Assembly (NCBI RefSeq): GCF_007754155.1
Contig: NZ_CP037423.1
Span: 2,480,001-2,544,000 of the forward strand
Source of the DNA: Stieleria neptunia
GTDB taxonomy: Bacteria; Planctomycetota; Planctomycetia; Pirellulales; Pirellulaceae
Direction: 5' to 3'
DNA length: 64,000 nt
Below, piece by piece: positions 1-10,350 of this stretch. How positions within the stretch are numbered: the first letter of the stretch is position 1; each line of letters opens with the position of its first letter. The position numbers were made by a program, and so were the translations under genes. The notes beneath the pieces were generated by a model. The model made no database searches. It was not told the origin of the DNA and was given only the letters and a program-made list of their open reading frames with translations.

Positions 1-1164
1 CAGCTGAAAAACATCCGCTTCGACAACCCCCAATTTTCGCTCACCACGACGTTCGACCGCGAAGACTTCTCGCGGTTGTTGGTCGAGCAGTTCGATCAGG
101 ATCCCGAAACGGTCAAGTCGTTCTTTGACACCGCGCGGGGGATGAATTTTTACGACGACCAAACCACCACCACCGGCGAATTGTTCGAGCGGTTCTTTCC
201 CGGACGCAACGACATCGTTCGTCTGTTGATGGAACCGATCACCTACGCCAACGGTTCCACACTGGAAGACCCCGCGATCACCTATGGAATCGTCTTCAGC
301 AACTTCATGAGCAAGGGGGTGTATATCTATGAAGGGGGAACCGACGACCTGATCAAGCGGATGAAAAAGGAATTGGAATCCAACGGCGTTGACATCCGCA
401 TCAATTGTCCGGTCGACCACATCGACATCAAAGACGGTCGGGTCAACGCGGTCCGGGTCGGCGATCGAACCATTCGTTGCCGTGCCGTCGTCAGCAATGC
501 GAACCTGCGGACCACGATCTTGAAGATGATCGGCGAAGAAAAACTCGATGCCGACTACGTCCAACGAACCAACGCCGTGCGGCTGAACAATAGCAGCACG
601 CAGGTCTACATGGCGCTCAAAGAGGGCGAAACGATCGACGAGAGCAGCGGCGACCTGTTTTTCACCAGCACGGCGGAGGAATTCAAAACCGAGTCCTTGC
701 TCAGCCGTGACATCACCAGTCGCACGTTCAGCTTTTATTATCCGCGGACGCGACCGTGGAAAACGAAAGAACGCTACGCAGTCGTCAGCAGCACCAACGC
801 CAATTGGTCGGACTGGAACGATCTGAACGAACAGGACTATGAAGCGAGCAAGCAAGATCTGGTGGAGACCACGATCGACGCGTTGGAGCGTTACCTGCCG
901 GGCGTGCGTGACAAGATCGAACATGCCGAGGCCGCGACACCGCGCACGTTCCAGCACTACACCCTCCACGAACGAGGCGCCAGCTTCGGCACCAAATTCG
1001 AAGGCCTGGGGGTCAGCCGAGAACTGCCCAGCCAGGTCGGAGGCATGTACCACGCCGGAAGCGTCGGGATCATCATGAGCGGTTGGCTGGGGGCGATCAA
1101 TTACGGCGTCATCGTCAGCAACGAAGTCGATCAGTTGCTGACCAGCGAATCCTCGCCGGTGTGA
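1..1164 (+). CDS. CrtI/phytoene desaturase-like FAD-dependent oxidoreductase (3' part, 5' end outside window)
   Basis: The reading frame is open from base 1 to the stop at 1164, so the gene enters from the left and its N-terminal FAD-binding Rossmann motif is not visible. The visible 387 residues show the typical layout of the phytoene desaturase / carotenoid isomerase amine-oxidase fold: a segment [20 protein letters not shown], followed by a strand pattern and AVVSNANLR, which is the usual second half of the FAD domain. The C-terminal [19 protein letters not shown] is the family's final FAD-contact stretch (GG/GS..P..G....G). The family desaturates or isomerises polyenes or oxidises related lipids at the membrane. 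Which substrate applies here cannot be told. An internal TTG at 76 is only the first start codon in the window, not the real start. Confidence 0.75.
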   Translation, partial: QLKNIRFDNPQFSLTTTFDREDFSRLLVEQFDQDPETVKSFFDTARGMNFYDDQTTTTGELFERFFPGRNDIVRLLMEPITYANGSTLEDPAITYGIVFSNFMSKGVYIYEGGTDDLIKRMKKELESNGVDIRINCPVDHIDIKDGRVNAVRVGDRTIRCRAVVSNANLRTTILKMIGEEKLDADYVQRTNAVRLNNSSTQVYMALKEGETIDESSGDLFFTSTAEEFKTESLLSRDITSRTFSFYYPRTRPWKTKERYAVVSSTNANWSDWNDLNEQDYEASKQDLVETTIDALERYLPGVRDKIEHAEAATPRTFQHYTLHERGASFGTKFEGLGVSRELPSQVGGMYHAGSVGIIMSGWLGAINYGVIVSNEVDQLLTSESSPV

Positions 1165-1776
1165 GCCCGGGCTCGGCCCCGATCGCTGCGAAAGTGGTAC
1201 GACGTCCTTTCCAGGTCGTCGTCGGGAGTCCAACGGACGACAGCCCGGAAGGGCCATCGTACTCAAGAAACCGGCCGTCCAATGTTGGACGGTCCCTCAA
1301 GGCTCGAACACCAACGGTTGCTGAATCTCAGGTTACCGATGCCCGTGCCGCTCGTACGTAACCCGAAAATCGCAGCCGGCAAAGCTCCCGTATCGTCGCA
1401 AAACCAGCCGGCGTGTCGTCAAATCGATCTGTCGCGTTGCGTCGCGATTGATTCGGCCCAATCGCGGACAAATTAATCGCAACCGCCGGAGACTCGCGTT
1501 CCACAACGTCAACAAGCTCGGATGTCCGCTCGGATCGGATCAGATGGGGCGGACGGTACGTCGTTTGCAATCACGTTTGGCACCTAGTGCTTTGTCAGCT
1601 TTCAATTTTCGAGCCTGCGTTTGTCGAGCGGAAAAGGGGTCAGGTACCAAAAACCAAATGGCCCGCAGGGTGCTTCGCATTTTTGGTACCTGACCCCTTT
1701 TCCGCGGTACCCTACGAATAAAAGTTGACGAAGCACAAAGGCGTCCGCCGGGCAATTCAACCATAGCCACCCCCCC
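1165..1776. other. Gene-free stretch with repeat-derived sequence
   Basis: No convincing gene. Bases about 1195-1270 carry a degraded copy, in reverse orientation, of the hairpin-rich element found twice at 47795-48099 (shared words GTACGACGTCCTTTCCAGG and GGAAGGGCCATCGTACTC). Bases 1628-1736 hold the long palindrome described separately. The remainder shows nothing recognisable. Confidence 0.6.
1628..1736. repeat. Long palindromic repeat, copy 1 (MITE/REP-like)
   Basis: Perfect 26-bp arms (1628-1653 and 1680-1705, arm core AAAAGGGGTCAGGTACC) enclose a 26-nt loop. A conserved flank GGTACCCTA...AAAGTTGACGAAGC follows to about 1736. The same element lies in the opposite orientation at 18958-19069. 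Arms plus conserved flank mark a dispersed non-autonomous element rather than a terminator that arose locally. Confidence 0.8.
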
Positions 1777-3798
1777 ATGATGATCCGTTTCCCAAGTTCT
1801 CTTTACCAATCTGGTCTCCACACCGCAGTTGTCATTCTGTTGTCCACGCCGCTGTTTGCTCAAAGTCCTCAGGGCGACGAGCGGAGCGTCCCGCTGATTC
1901 AGCTTCAGCCAGCGCCGCAAAGCGTCAGTTCCGACGTCCAAACGGTGGATCCGGCGCCAAACGATCCACTGGCGGGCGAAGCGGGCGTGGAATACTTGAC
2001 GCACGGACCGTTGCACGAGTCGTACGCCGAACCGTATTCGGCCGATCCGCAACCCGCTCCCGTGGTCACCAAAGCGCCTCCGCCGGCGGTCAAGGAACTG
2101 CCGCCGACGCTGCGACCGGAAAGTGATCGGTCGACGTGGATCCCGGGGTATTGGGATTGGGATGAAGAACTCGGTGACTACCTGTGGATCAGTGGGGTGT
2201 GGCGCGAAGTGCCCCCGCATCGTCGCTGGGTCGCCGGCTACTGGGAGCCGGCCGAAGACGGCTATCGTCGCGTCGCAGGCTTTTGGGCGAACGAGCAATC
2301 GCCAACCGTCGATTATCTGCCCCCGCCGCCGGAATCACTCGAGCAGGGGCCGGCCGCTCCGGCTCCGGCAGACAACTATTTCTATGTGCCCGGGAACTGG
2401 AACTATCAAGCGAGCGAATACCAATGGACGCCGGGCTTCTGGGCCAGATCCCAGCCCAATTGGGTCTGGATCCCGAATCAATACGTCTGGACACCGCGGG
2501 GCTGCATCTTCCGATCCGGCTATTGGGATTATCGTCTTCAGCGGCGTGGCGTGCTGTTTACCCCGGTGTATTATCGGTCACCGATCTATCTGCGCGCCAA
2601 CTACTGGTATCGGCCGCGCTATGTGATCAACAGCGGTCTGGATCTGCTGGCGAATCTGTTCGTTAACCCGCGTTATGGTCGCTATTACTTTGGCGATTAT
2701 TACGGAGCGGGATACGGTACGCGGTACCAACCCTGGATCAGCTACTACCAGCGTCCACGGCGCTACGATCCGTTGTACTCCTATTACGGAATTCGTTCGC
2801 TGCATGATCGAGAGCCTTCACTGGATCGCATCGCACGACAACATCAACAGTTCAGGGAACATCAAGAACTCAGACCGCCGCGTACCTATGCGAGACAACA
2901 TGCGGATCGAGGGCCGCAGGGCCCCGGTCCCGAACCGGGCCAGGGAAGCCGCGTGAGTGTCGGCAGGCCAAACTTGGGGAATCCGTTGGAAGACTACGCC
3001 CGGCGGAATGCGGATGACATTCGATTCCGTCGCATCAGCGATACCCAAGCCTCGTCGTTGGGGCGGTTCGCGGAACAGTCACAGGAGAAGACTCGCAAGG
3101 CGCGCAGCGATTTTGAAAAGTTGTCACCAGGAAGGAAGCTGGGTGATGCATCAACGGCCGGTCGATCCGCAACGATGCGGGGGCCTTCACGGGTATCCAG
3201 TTTTCGCTTGCCAGAGGACGATGTGCCGCGGCGCAGCGTGCCCTCGTCGATTCGCGGGCGAGACGGGTCGAACAGCGCCATCAGGGGCAGCGCCATCAGT
3301 GGCAACAACATCAGGGGCAGCGAGAGGGGGAACCGCACGCCGACACCTGAGAACTCATCGCCGCCGGTTCGTCAATTCGGATCACCGCGTGGCAGCGGAT
3401 TTAATCCGTCGTCCGGATTCGGTCGTTCCACCAGCCGTGACCTGCCGAGCGTCCGTTCCATCCCCGATCTTCGTTCCTCCACGCCCGGCCGTTCGATCCC
3501 CCAGGGGCGCTCTTACACGCCGCGGCAATCTTACACGCCGCGGCAATCGTCTCCGCCGCGGCAATCGTCTCCGCCGATGATCAATCGCGGCAGCTTTGGC
3601 AACCGCAGCGACATCGGTGGGCTCAAGGCGTCCGGCGGCCGTGGGGGTGATGGCGGGCTCAAAGCGACCGGCGGCGGTTTCGGCGGATTCAAAGCGTCCG
3701 GACGCGACGTGGGTCGGAGCGGCGGAGGTGACCGAGGCAGCCGCGGCAATCCGGGGTCTGGAGCCAGGGGTTCCAAGGGGAAAGGTCGGGGCAAGTAG
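1777..3798 (+). CDS. Exported WXXGXW-repeat protein
   Basis: 673 aa with a signal peptide (residues 1-29, hydrophobic TAVVILLSTPLFA before AQS). Residues about 119-170 and 200-250 contain repeated W-x-x-G-x-W/Y units (WIPGYWDW, WISGVWRE, WVAGYWEP, RVAGFW, VPGNWNY, WTPGFW, FRSGYWDY), the hallmark of the YXWGXW/WXXGXW repeat family seen in planctomycete and proteobacterial exported proteins of unknown role. A Tyr/Arg-rich section follows (260-340), then a long low-complexity Arg/Ser/Gly/Pro tail (about 440-673) with near-exact short repeats (SYTPRQ twice, SSPPRQ twice, several GGLKA/GGFKA units). It is probably a periplasmic or surface structural protein. The start at 1777 is favoured because the signal peptide follows directly. 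No neighbour suggests a pathway. Confidence 0.75.
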   Translation: MMIRFPSSLYQSGLHTAVVILLSTPLFAQSPQGDERSVPLIQLQPAPQSVSSDVQTVDPAPNDPLAGEAGVEYLTHGPLHESYAEPYSADPQPAPVVTKAPPPAVKELPPTLRPESDRSTWIPGYWDWDEELGDYLWISGVWREVPPHRRWVAGYWEPAEDGYRRVAGFWANEQSPTVDYLPPPPESLEQGPAAPAPADNYFYVPGNWNYQASEYQWTPGFWARSQPNWVWIPNQYVWTPRGCIFRSGYWDYRLQRRGVLFTPVYYRSPIYLRANYWYRPRYVINSGLDLLANLFVNPRYGRYYFGDYYGAGYGTRYQPWISYYQRPRRYDPLYSYYGIRSLHDREPSLDRIARQHQQFREHQELRPPRTYARQHADRGPQGPGPEPGQGSRVSVGRPNLGNPLEDYARRNADDIRFRRISDTQASSLGRFAEQSQEKTRKARSDFEKLSPGRKLGDASTAGRSATMRGPSRVSSFRLPEDDVPRRSVPSSIRGRDGSNSAIRGSAISGNNIRGSERGNRTPTPENSSPPVRQFGSPRGSGFNPSSGFGRSTSRDLPSVRSIPDLRSSTPGRSIPQGRSYTPRQSYTPRQSSPPRQSSPPMINRGSFGNRSDIGGLKASGGRGGDGGLKATGGGFGGFKASGRDVGRSGGGDRGSRGNPGSGARGSKGKGRGK

Positions 3799-4485
3799 CG
3801 GAAGGGCGGCGTCTGCGAACAAGTGGGAAGTGGGGTAAGCATCCTGCTTGCCTCGTTCCAAGGCTCCGCCTTGGAACGCTTCTGACGGTGCGGCTCTTGC
3901 CACACGCGGTGTGCACTCGGGAGGCGGGAGCCTCCATCGCAGTGTGTTCCCAGGCGGAGCCCGGGAACAAGTGGGACAAGTGGGAAGTGGGGTAAGCATC
4001 CTGCTTGCCTCGTTCCAAGGCTCCGCCTTGGAACGCTTCTGCGGTGCGGCTCTTGCCACACGCGGTGTGCACTCGGGAGGCGGGAGCCTCCATCGCATTG
4101 TGTTCCCAGGCGGAGCCCGGGAACAAGTGGGAAGTGGGGTAAGCATCCTGCTTGCCTCGTCCCAAGGCTCCGCCTTGGACGCTTCTGACGCAAGCTGGAA
4201 GCTTACGCCACTGTTTTTTCTAAATGGCTTCATCGTCTGGCCCGGGGATTGCTCTTTCGAGGGTGGCTGTGCGAAGGCTTTGCCGACCGCACACCCGACG
4301 TTGGGGCTTTCTCGTAGATCGTTGCAAAACCTGAGACGCGATCCATGTTTGCCGCGCCGACGACGACTCACGCGATCAAATGTCACGCTTCGGGCGCCGT
4401 GCGGGCGTGCGAGTACGACACAGTGTGCTCCACCGCTTGTGTCTAACGATGACATTGATCTGAAAAATATCCACGTGATGATGCT
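3799..4485. other. Gene-free stretch, mostly tandem repeat
   Basis: The first half is the triplicated repeat 3821-4189. At 4188-4212 lies a short widespread word (CAAGCTGGAAGCTTACGCCA) that recurs at about 10294, 35501 and 35702. From 4213 to 4485 no gene or clear site is seen. This part should contain the promoter of the V-ATPase operon. Confidence 0.6.
3821..4189. repeat. Direct repeat, three copies (third partial)
   Basis: Copies begin at 3821, 3978 and 4125 with AAGTGGGAAGTGGGGTAAGC. The first two are about 147-157 bp and nearly identical; the third stops after about 65 bp. Each copy contains nested palindromes (CCAAGGCTCCGCCTTGG; GGGAGGCGGGAGCCTCC; TTCCCAGGCGGAGCCCGGGAA), so the transcript would fold strongly. 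No coding potential shared between the copies is evident. Confidence 0.85.
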
Positions 4486-5834
<1,349 letters not shown>

Positions 5835-5838
<4 letters not shown>

Positions 5839-6425
5839 CACTCGCGCTGAACAAAACGACGCTCAAACGGCAACGCGATCAAGCCAAACTGTATCGCCGG
5901 TTCTTGCCCTCGTTGGAGCTGAAACGTCAGCAGTTGCAAGCCGCGTGGCGACAGTCGAAACAGGAATTGGCGGAGATCGAGGCCGAAGTGCATCGTGTCG
6001 GTGAGGAGCTGCAATCCTTGTATCCGCTGATCGGCGGTTCCACGATTGACATCGCCGAAATGGCCCAATGGGTGCGAGTCGCCGAGGTGGACATCAAAAC
6101 GGAAAACGTCGTCGGCACCTCCATCCCCAAGTTCGGCCAATTGCGTTTAGAAGTCGATTCTTATTCGCGTCTGGCGATCCCGTTCTGGGTCGATTCTCTG
6201 GTCGCAGCCCTCAAACAGATGGTGGGATTGCGGGTGCGAATGAAGGTTGCCGAAAAGCGAACCGAAGCATTGGGCGCGGCGCTACGGCGCGTGACCCAAC
6301 GGGTGAATCTGTTCGACAAGGTGCTGATTCCCCAGGCGGAGGAGAATATCCGCCGAATCGTGATCTTTCTGTCCGACCAAGAACGCGCGGCCGTCGTGCG
6401 TTCCAAAATTGCCAAGTCACGTTAG
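5835..6425 (+). CDS. atpD: V-type ATPase subunit D (central stalk)
   Basis: 196 aa. Begins LALNKTTLKRQRDQAKLYRR and continues in two long amphipathic helices separated by a short middle section, the coiled-coil rotor-shaft layout of subunit D. The C-terminal helix (VNLFDKVLIPQAEENIRRI) is the conserved region of the family, which inserts into the A3B3 head and links it to the membrane rotor. The start overlaps the B stop (ATGA at 5835) and the stop lies 15 bp before the next gene. Confidence 0.93.
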
Positions 6426-6440
6426 GCGGAGGATCAAGAG

Positions 6441-8342
6441 ATGGCCATTGTTCCGCTGCATCGTGTGACCTTGATCGGTGAATTGAAAGACCGCGACCGG
6501 GTCGTGTTGGAACTGCAACGATTGGGTTGTGTCCATCTGGTTGATCTGGTCAACGATGGGAGCAAGCCCCAGGGGACGGCCATTGGTGCCGAGGACTTGA
6601 AAGCGGCGATCGCCTATCTGGACAGTTGCCCCGAAAAACGTCCCCCGCCATCACGATCCACGCGGCGCGGTTCGGCAACGACTGTGTCGGATCATGGTGA
6701 TGTCACGCGAATCGCTGCCGAAGTCTTGCGGATCGAATCCGAATCGCGGGAATTGGTTGACGAACAGGAAGACGTGGCTGAAAACATCGAACAAACCCGT
6801 CCGTGGGGCGACTTCCGTTTGCCTGCGGCCGACGAGCTGCGCGGACAGCAGTTCTTCTTTTACCGTCTGATGCATCGCGAGGCACGCCAGGTCCCGGATT
6901 CCGTCCGAGCGAACGGCTGTGTCAGCGTGGTCCACACCGACGCGGAACATGAATACTGGGTGATCATCGCGGAACATCCGCCCGCCGACATGCCGTGCGA
7001 TCCCGAGGAGTTGGATCCGCGTCCGCTGTCGCAACTGCAGTCGCGATCGGCTGAGATCGGCGAACAACGCGAACGGCTTCAAGTGCAGCGGATTGCGCTG
7101 ACCCGTTGGTTGGATCGTTTGCGACGAGAGCTTGCGGCGATCGAGGATGAAACGGCGCGGATGAACGCGAAGCAACGCTCGTTGGTCGATGGCCCGATGT
7201 TTGCTTTGCAAGGCTGGGCGCCGCGCGGCAAACTGGCGGCGCTGGAAACCTTTGCTCGGGAAAACACCTTGGCGCTGCATCAGCGGGCCCCCGAGATGGA
7301 CGAATTACCCCCGACGTTGCTCAGCAATCCGCGTCCGATCGCCGGTGCCGAGGGCGCCGTCACGTTCTTCATGACCCCCGGCTATCGCAGTTGGGATCCG
7401 ACCTGGGTGATGTTTTTTTCCTTCGCCGCGTTCTTTGCCATGATCTTGGCCGACGCCGGTTATGGCGTCGTGCTCGGTTGCCTGGTGGCCCTGTCCGCCC
7501 GGCGGCTCGGCCGAACCGCCGCGGGACGTCAGTTCCTGCAGTTGGCGGTGTTCATGGTCGCCGTCACCATTGTGTACGGTCTGTTGATCGGAAGCTTTTT
7601 CGGCGTCTCCCCGGCACCGGGGAGTTGGTTGGACCGTCTGGTGATCAAGAGCGGTGACCACTCGATCATGCAGGACCGCGAGGCGATGATGTTGATTTCG
7701 GCGACCATCGGCGTCTTTCACCTGGTGCTGGCCAACGCGGTGGTCGCCTGGCGTTGGCTGGGCAGCGGACATGCATTGTCCTCGGTCGGCTGGGTGGTCG
7801 CCTTGATCGGCGGCTGGCTGTTGACGCTGACCATGCTGCCCAAGCCCGACGTGATGGCATTGTTGGCGGAAACGCTCGGCGGAGAGTCAGCGGCGTGGTC
7901 GGAAACCGTCGCCGCCGGTGGCTGGTGGATGTTGGGCGTCGGGCTGGTGTTGGTGTTTTTCTTTTCCAGCACGCGGCCGGTGTTTTCCAGTCGTCCCCGC
8001 GACCTGCTGGCGCGATGTCTCGACGGCGCCTTGGGGCTGACCGGTGTGACCAAGGCGTTCGGGGACGCACTCAGTTACTTGAGGCTGTTCGCCTTGGGGT
8101 TGGCGAGTGCTCAACTGGCACTGTTGTTCAACGAGATGGCGTCCGATGCGTCGCAGGTGCCCGGCGTAGGCATCTTGTTGGGGTTATTGGTCTTTCTGTT
8201 GGGCCACACACTGAACTTCGTCCTGGCAGTGGTCGGAGGCGTCGTCCACGGGCTGCGTTTGACCTGCATTGAATTTTTTAGCTGGTCCCTGACTGATGAG
8301 GGACAACCGTTCCAAGCCTTTGAAATGAGAGCGAACAAGTGA
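6441..8342 (+). CDS. atpI: V-type ATPase subunit I (membrane stator, 'a' subunit)
   Basis: 633 aa, preceded by GGCGGAGG as a ribosome binding site. The N-terminal half is cytoplasmic and helical (peripheral-stalk-binding arms). From about residue 325 the protein is membrane-embedded with about seven to eight hydrophobic segments. The segment SYLRLFALGLASAQLALLFN starting at residue 545 carries the essential stator arginine (R548) that faces the rotor ring carboxylates. The C-terminal RLTCIEFFSW is also typical. The stop TGA shares one base with ATG 8342 of the next gene. Confidence 0.93.
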   Translation: MAIVPLHRVTLIGELKDRDRVVLELQRLGCVHLVDLVNDGSKPQGTAIGAEDLKAAIAYLDSCPEKRPPPSRSTRRGSATTVSDHGDVTRIAAEVLRIESESRELVDEQEDVAENIEQTRPWGDFRLPAADELRGQQFFFYRLMHREARQVPDSVRANGCVSVVHTDAEHEYWVIIAEHPPADMPCDPEELDPRPLSQLQSRSAEIGEQRERLQVQRIALTRWLDRLRRELAAIEDETARMNAKQRSLVDGPMFALQGWAPRGKLAALETFARENTLALHQRAPEMDELPPTLLSNPRPIAGAEGAVTFFMTPGYRSWDPTWVMFFSFAAFFAMILADAGYGVVLGCLVALSARRLGRTAAGRQFLQLAVFMVAVTIVYGLLIGSFFGVSPAPGSWLDRLVIKSGDHSIMQDREAMMLISATIGVFHLVLANAVVAWRWLGSGHALSSVGWVVALIGGWLLTLTMLPKPDVMALLAETLGGESAAWSETVAAGGWWMLGVGLVLVFFFSSTRPVFSSRPRDLLARCLDGALGLTGVTKAFGDALSYLRLFALGLASAQLALLFNEMASDASQVPGVGILLGLLVFLLGHTLNFVLAVVGGVVHGLRLTCIEFFSWSLTDEGQPFQAFEMRANK

Positions 8343-8806
8343 TGGACGAACCGATGGTGGAAATGTTGGGCAGGATCGGAATCTATGCCCCGCTGTTTCT
8401 GGGGGCGATCGGCAGCATCTTGGGCTGCGCCGCCGGGGGCCAAGCCGCGTGCGGAGCGATGCTGGATGTGGAAGGAGGCTACGGGCGACTGATCGGTGTG
8501 TCCGCGCTGCCGTCCTCACAAACCATTTATGGAATTGTCGTGATGCTGTCGATGAACGGCAGTTTCCAGATCCAAGCGGCCCCGGGGATGTTTGCGATCG
8601 GAGTGCTGTGCGGACTGGCGTTGTTGTTCAGCGGCTGGTTCCAAGGCAAATGTTGTGCGTCGGCGATTCACGCGACCAAGAGTAAGCCCGAAGTCTTCGG
8701 GCTCTCGGTGGCACCGGCGGCGATCGTCGAAGGCTTCGCCGTGTTCGCGTTCGTCTTTGCATTGATCCTGGCGGGCGGATTGCCCGCAGCGGCTGGAGGG
8801 TCCTGA
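8342..8806 (+). CDS. atpK: V-type ATPase subunit K (rotor-ring proteolipid)
   Basis: About 154 aa from ATG 8342 (GTG 8339 is one codon earlier), with four hydrophobic helices, the duplicated-hairpin form of V-type c subunits. The ion site is readable. In numbering from GTG 8339, LPSSQTIYG gives L57, S60 and Q61; FQGK gives Q102; VEGFAVFAF gives the carboxylate E131. These positions match the sodium ligands described in the Enterococcus hirae ring (Leu, Thr, Gln, Gln, Glu), with Ser in place of Thr, so sodium coupling is possible. The coupling ion is an inference. Confidence 0.93.
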   Translation: MDEPMVEMLGRIGIYAPLFLGAIGSILGCAAGGQAACGAMLDVEGGYGRLIGVSALPSSQTIYGIVVMLSMNGSFQIQAAPGMFAIGVLCGLALLFSGWFQGKCCASAIHATKSKPEVFGLSVAPAAIVEGFAVFAFVFALILAGGLPAAAGGS

Positions 8807-8810
8807 TTCC

Positions 8811-9533
8811 ATGTCAACTTCATCCCCCGTCGACACGGGCGCCAACGCCCAAACCGAAGCCAAAGCGGACGCGAATGTGGGCGTTCAAGAACTGATCGAC
8901 CGGCTCAAAAGCGAAGGCGTTCAGGAAGGCCAACAGCAGGCCGAAGCCTTGTTGGCCGAAGCCAAGAAGCAGGCCGCCAAGATCATCGACGCGGCGCGTG
9001 CCGAAGCCGATACGATCGCAAGCGACGCCCAGCTGCAAGCCGAGCGGACGCAGACCAACGGCAAGCGGGCGCTCGAATTGGCCAGTCGCGATGCCAGTTT
9101 GCACCTCAAGGAACAGCTGCAACATGAATTCCGCGGTTGGGTCGGCGGATTGGTCCGCGAACAATTCGAGGACACCGAATTTGTCGCCGAGCTGATCCGC
9201 GAAATGGCCGCCCAAGCGGTCGCGACCCTCGAACCTGGGGCCGCCGGCGAGAAGTCTGGCGACAAGTCCGGAGAAACGGCCAAGCTAAAACTCCTGGTCT
9301 CCCCTGACGGGGAAAAGGCGATCGAGGCGTTCGTCAAAGGCCAAGCCGCTCAAATGCTGCGGCAGGGCGTTGAGTTGCAAGCCGATCGATCGTTGACACA
9401 CGGATTTCGCATCCGGATCGTCGACGAAGACATCGAGATCAATTTCAGCGACGAGGCGGTCACGGCGGCGCTGATGCGTTTCCTGGCACCCAAGTTTCGC
9501 CAACGGATCAGTTCCCTCGCCACCGAGGCCTGA
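8811..9533 (+). CDS. atpE: V-type ATPase subunit E (peripheral stalk)
   Basis: 240 aa, preceded by GGAGGG. After an Ala-rich, poorly conserved start (residues 1-25) comes a long charged helix with regular Ala/Glu/Lys/Gln content (about 30-115, e.g. AEALLAEAKKQAAKIIDAAR). It ends in a compact C-terminal domain, the form of subunit E of the outer stalk. No separate G/H stalk gene is present in the operon, as in other bacterial operons of this reduced type. Confidence 0.85.
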   Translation: MSTSSPVDTGANAQTEAKADANVGVQELIDRLKSEGVQEGQQQAEALLAEAKKQAAKIIDAARAEADTIASDAQLQAERTQTNGKRALELASRDASLHLKEQLQHEFRGWVGGLVREQFEDTEFVAELIREMAAQAVATLEPGAAGEKSGDKSGETAKLKLLVSPDGEKAIEAFVKGQAAQMLRQGVELQADRSLTHGFRIRIVDEDIEINFSDEAVTAALMRFLAPKFRQRISSLATEA

Positions 9534-9539
9534 TGTGAC

Positions 9540-10199
9540 ATGCAGTCCTACTACACGCTGATCGCATCGCTGCCGCAGTTGCCGCGCGCGTTTGATGACG
9601 GGCCGATCCCGATCTCCGCGGCCGCGTTGCGGCACAGGCTATCGATGCTCGGTCACCACGACCGGCAAATCGTTCAACAGGTTTCCGACTTCTTTCGTTG
9701 GGACCGTCAGCCACGCGACCGCAGCGACGTCGAAATTCGCGAGACGCACCGCCGGCTGGTTGTCGAGATCCGTCATCCCTTGGTCGCCCGGCTGGTTCAC
9801 CATCGATTTGAAATGCGGATGCTGGTCGCGGCACTGCGATGCCAACGCGATGGATCGCCGCCGCCCGTGTTTCCCGAATTGCCCTTGGCCGTCTGGATCC
9901 AACGGCACTGGGATGAACCTTGTTTTCGGCTCAACGACCGGTTCCATTGGCTGCCCCGGTTCTGCCAATCGCTCGATGACCATCAACCGCGACGGGCCCA
10001 GTGGCACCTGTTCACGGAGCTGTGGAATCACTGGAGTCGTTGGAACGATCACTACAATTTTTCCTTCGAGTCGGTGGTGTTGTACGTGGCGCGATGGGAG
10101 ATCCTGCATCGTTGGGCAAGCCAAGACGTCGATCGTGGCAGACAACGATTCAACGCCTTGGTCGATGACCTGCTGCAAACCGGTGGGGTAAATTGCTGA
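9540..10199 (+). CDS. DUF2764 protein of the V-ATPase operon
   Basis: 219 aa. Starts MQSYYTLIASLPQLP, the signature beginning of DUF2764 proteins, which in chlamydiae and related bacteria lie between atpE and atpA. They are thought to stand in for the missing C/F-type stalk-ring connector, though that role is not proven. The protein is rich in His, Trp and Arg and has no membrane segment. It lies six bases after atpE. Placement between E and A is the strongest support. Confidence 0.85.
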   Translation: MQSYYTLIASLPQLPRAFDDGPIPISAAALRHRLSMLGHHDRQIVQQVSDFFRWDRQPRDRSDVEIRETHRRLVVEIRHPLVARLVHHRFEMRMLVAALRCQRDGSPPPVFPELPLAVWIQRHWDEPCFRLNDRFHWLPRFCQSLDDHQPRRAQWHLFTELWNHWSRWNDHYNFSFESVVLYVARWEILHRWASQDVDRGRQRFNALVDDLLQTGGVNC

Positions 10200-10350
10200 T
10201 GCGTTGTTCCGCAAACTCCTTCCGTGCGAAAACCGATGGCATTGGGCGAATGCCGTCGGCTCCACCCGCGCCAAGCGTGGGAAACCGTCTGGACGCAAGC
10301 TGGAAGCTGACGCCACGTTTCTTTTCTTTTCGCCGACACCTGGGGATTCA

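Noticed and set aside
1540..2298. 252-codon minus-strand frame
   Set aside because: It spans the long palindrome and the start of the WXXGXW gene, is Arg-rich throughout and has no domain.
10204..10350. Upstream extension of atpA in frame
   Set aside because: The extra 49 codons cover a dispersed repeat word and have no counterpart in subunit A. ATG 10351 sits just ahead of the conserved N-terminus.
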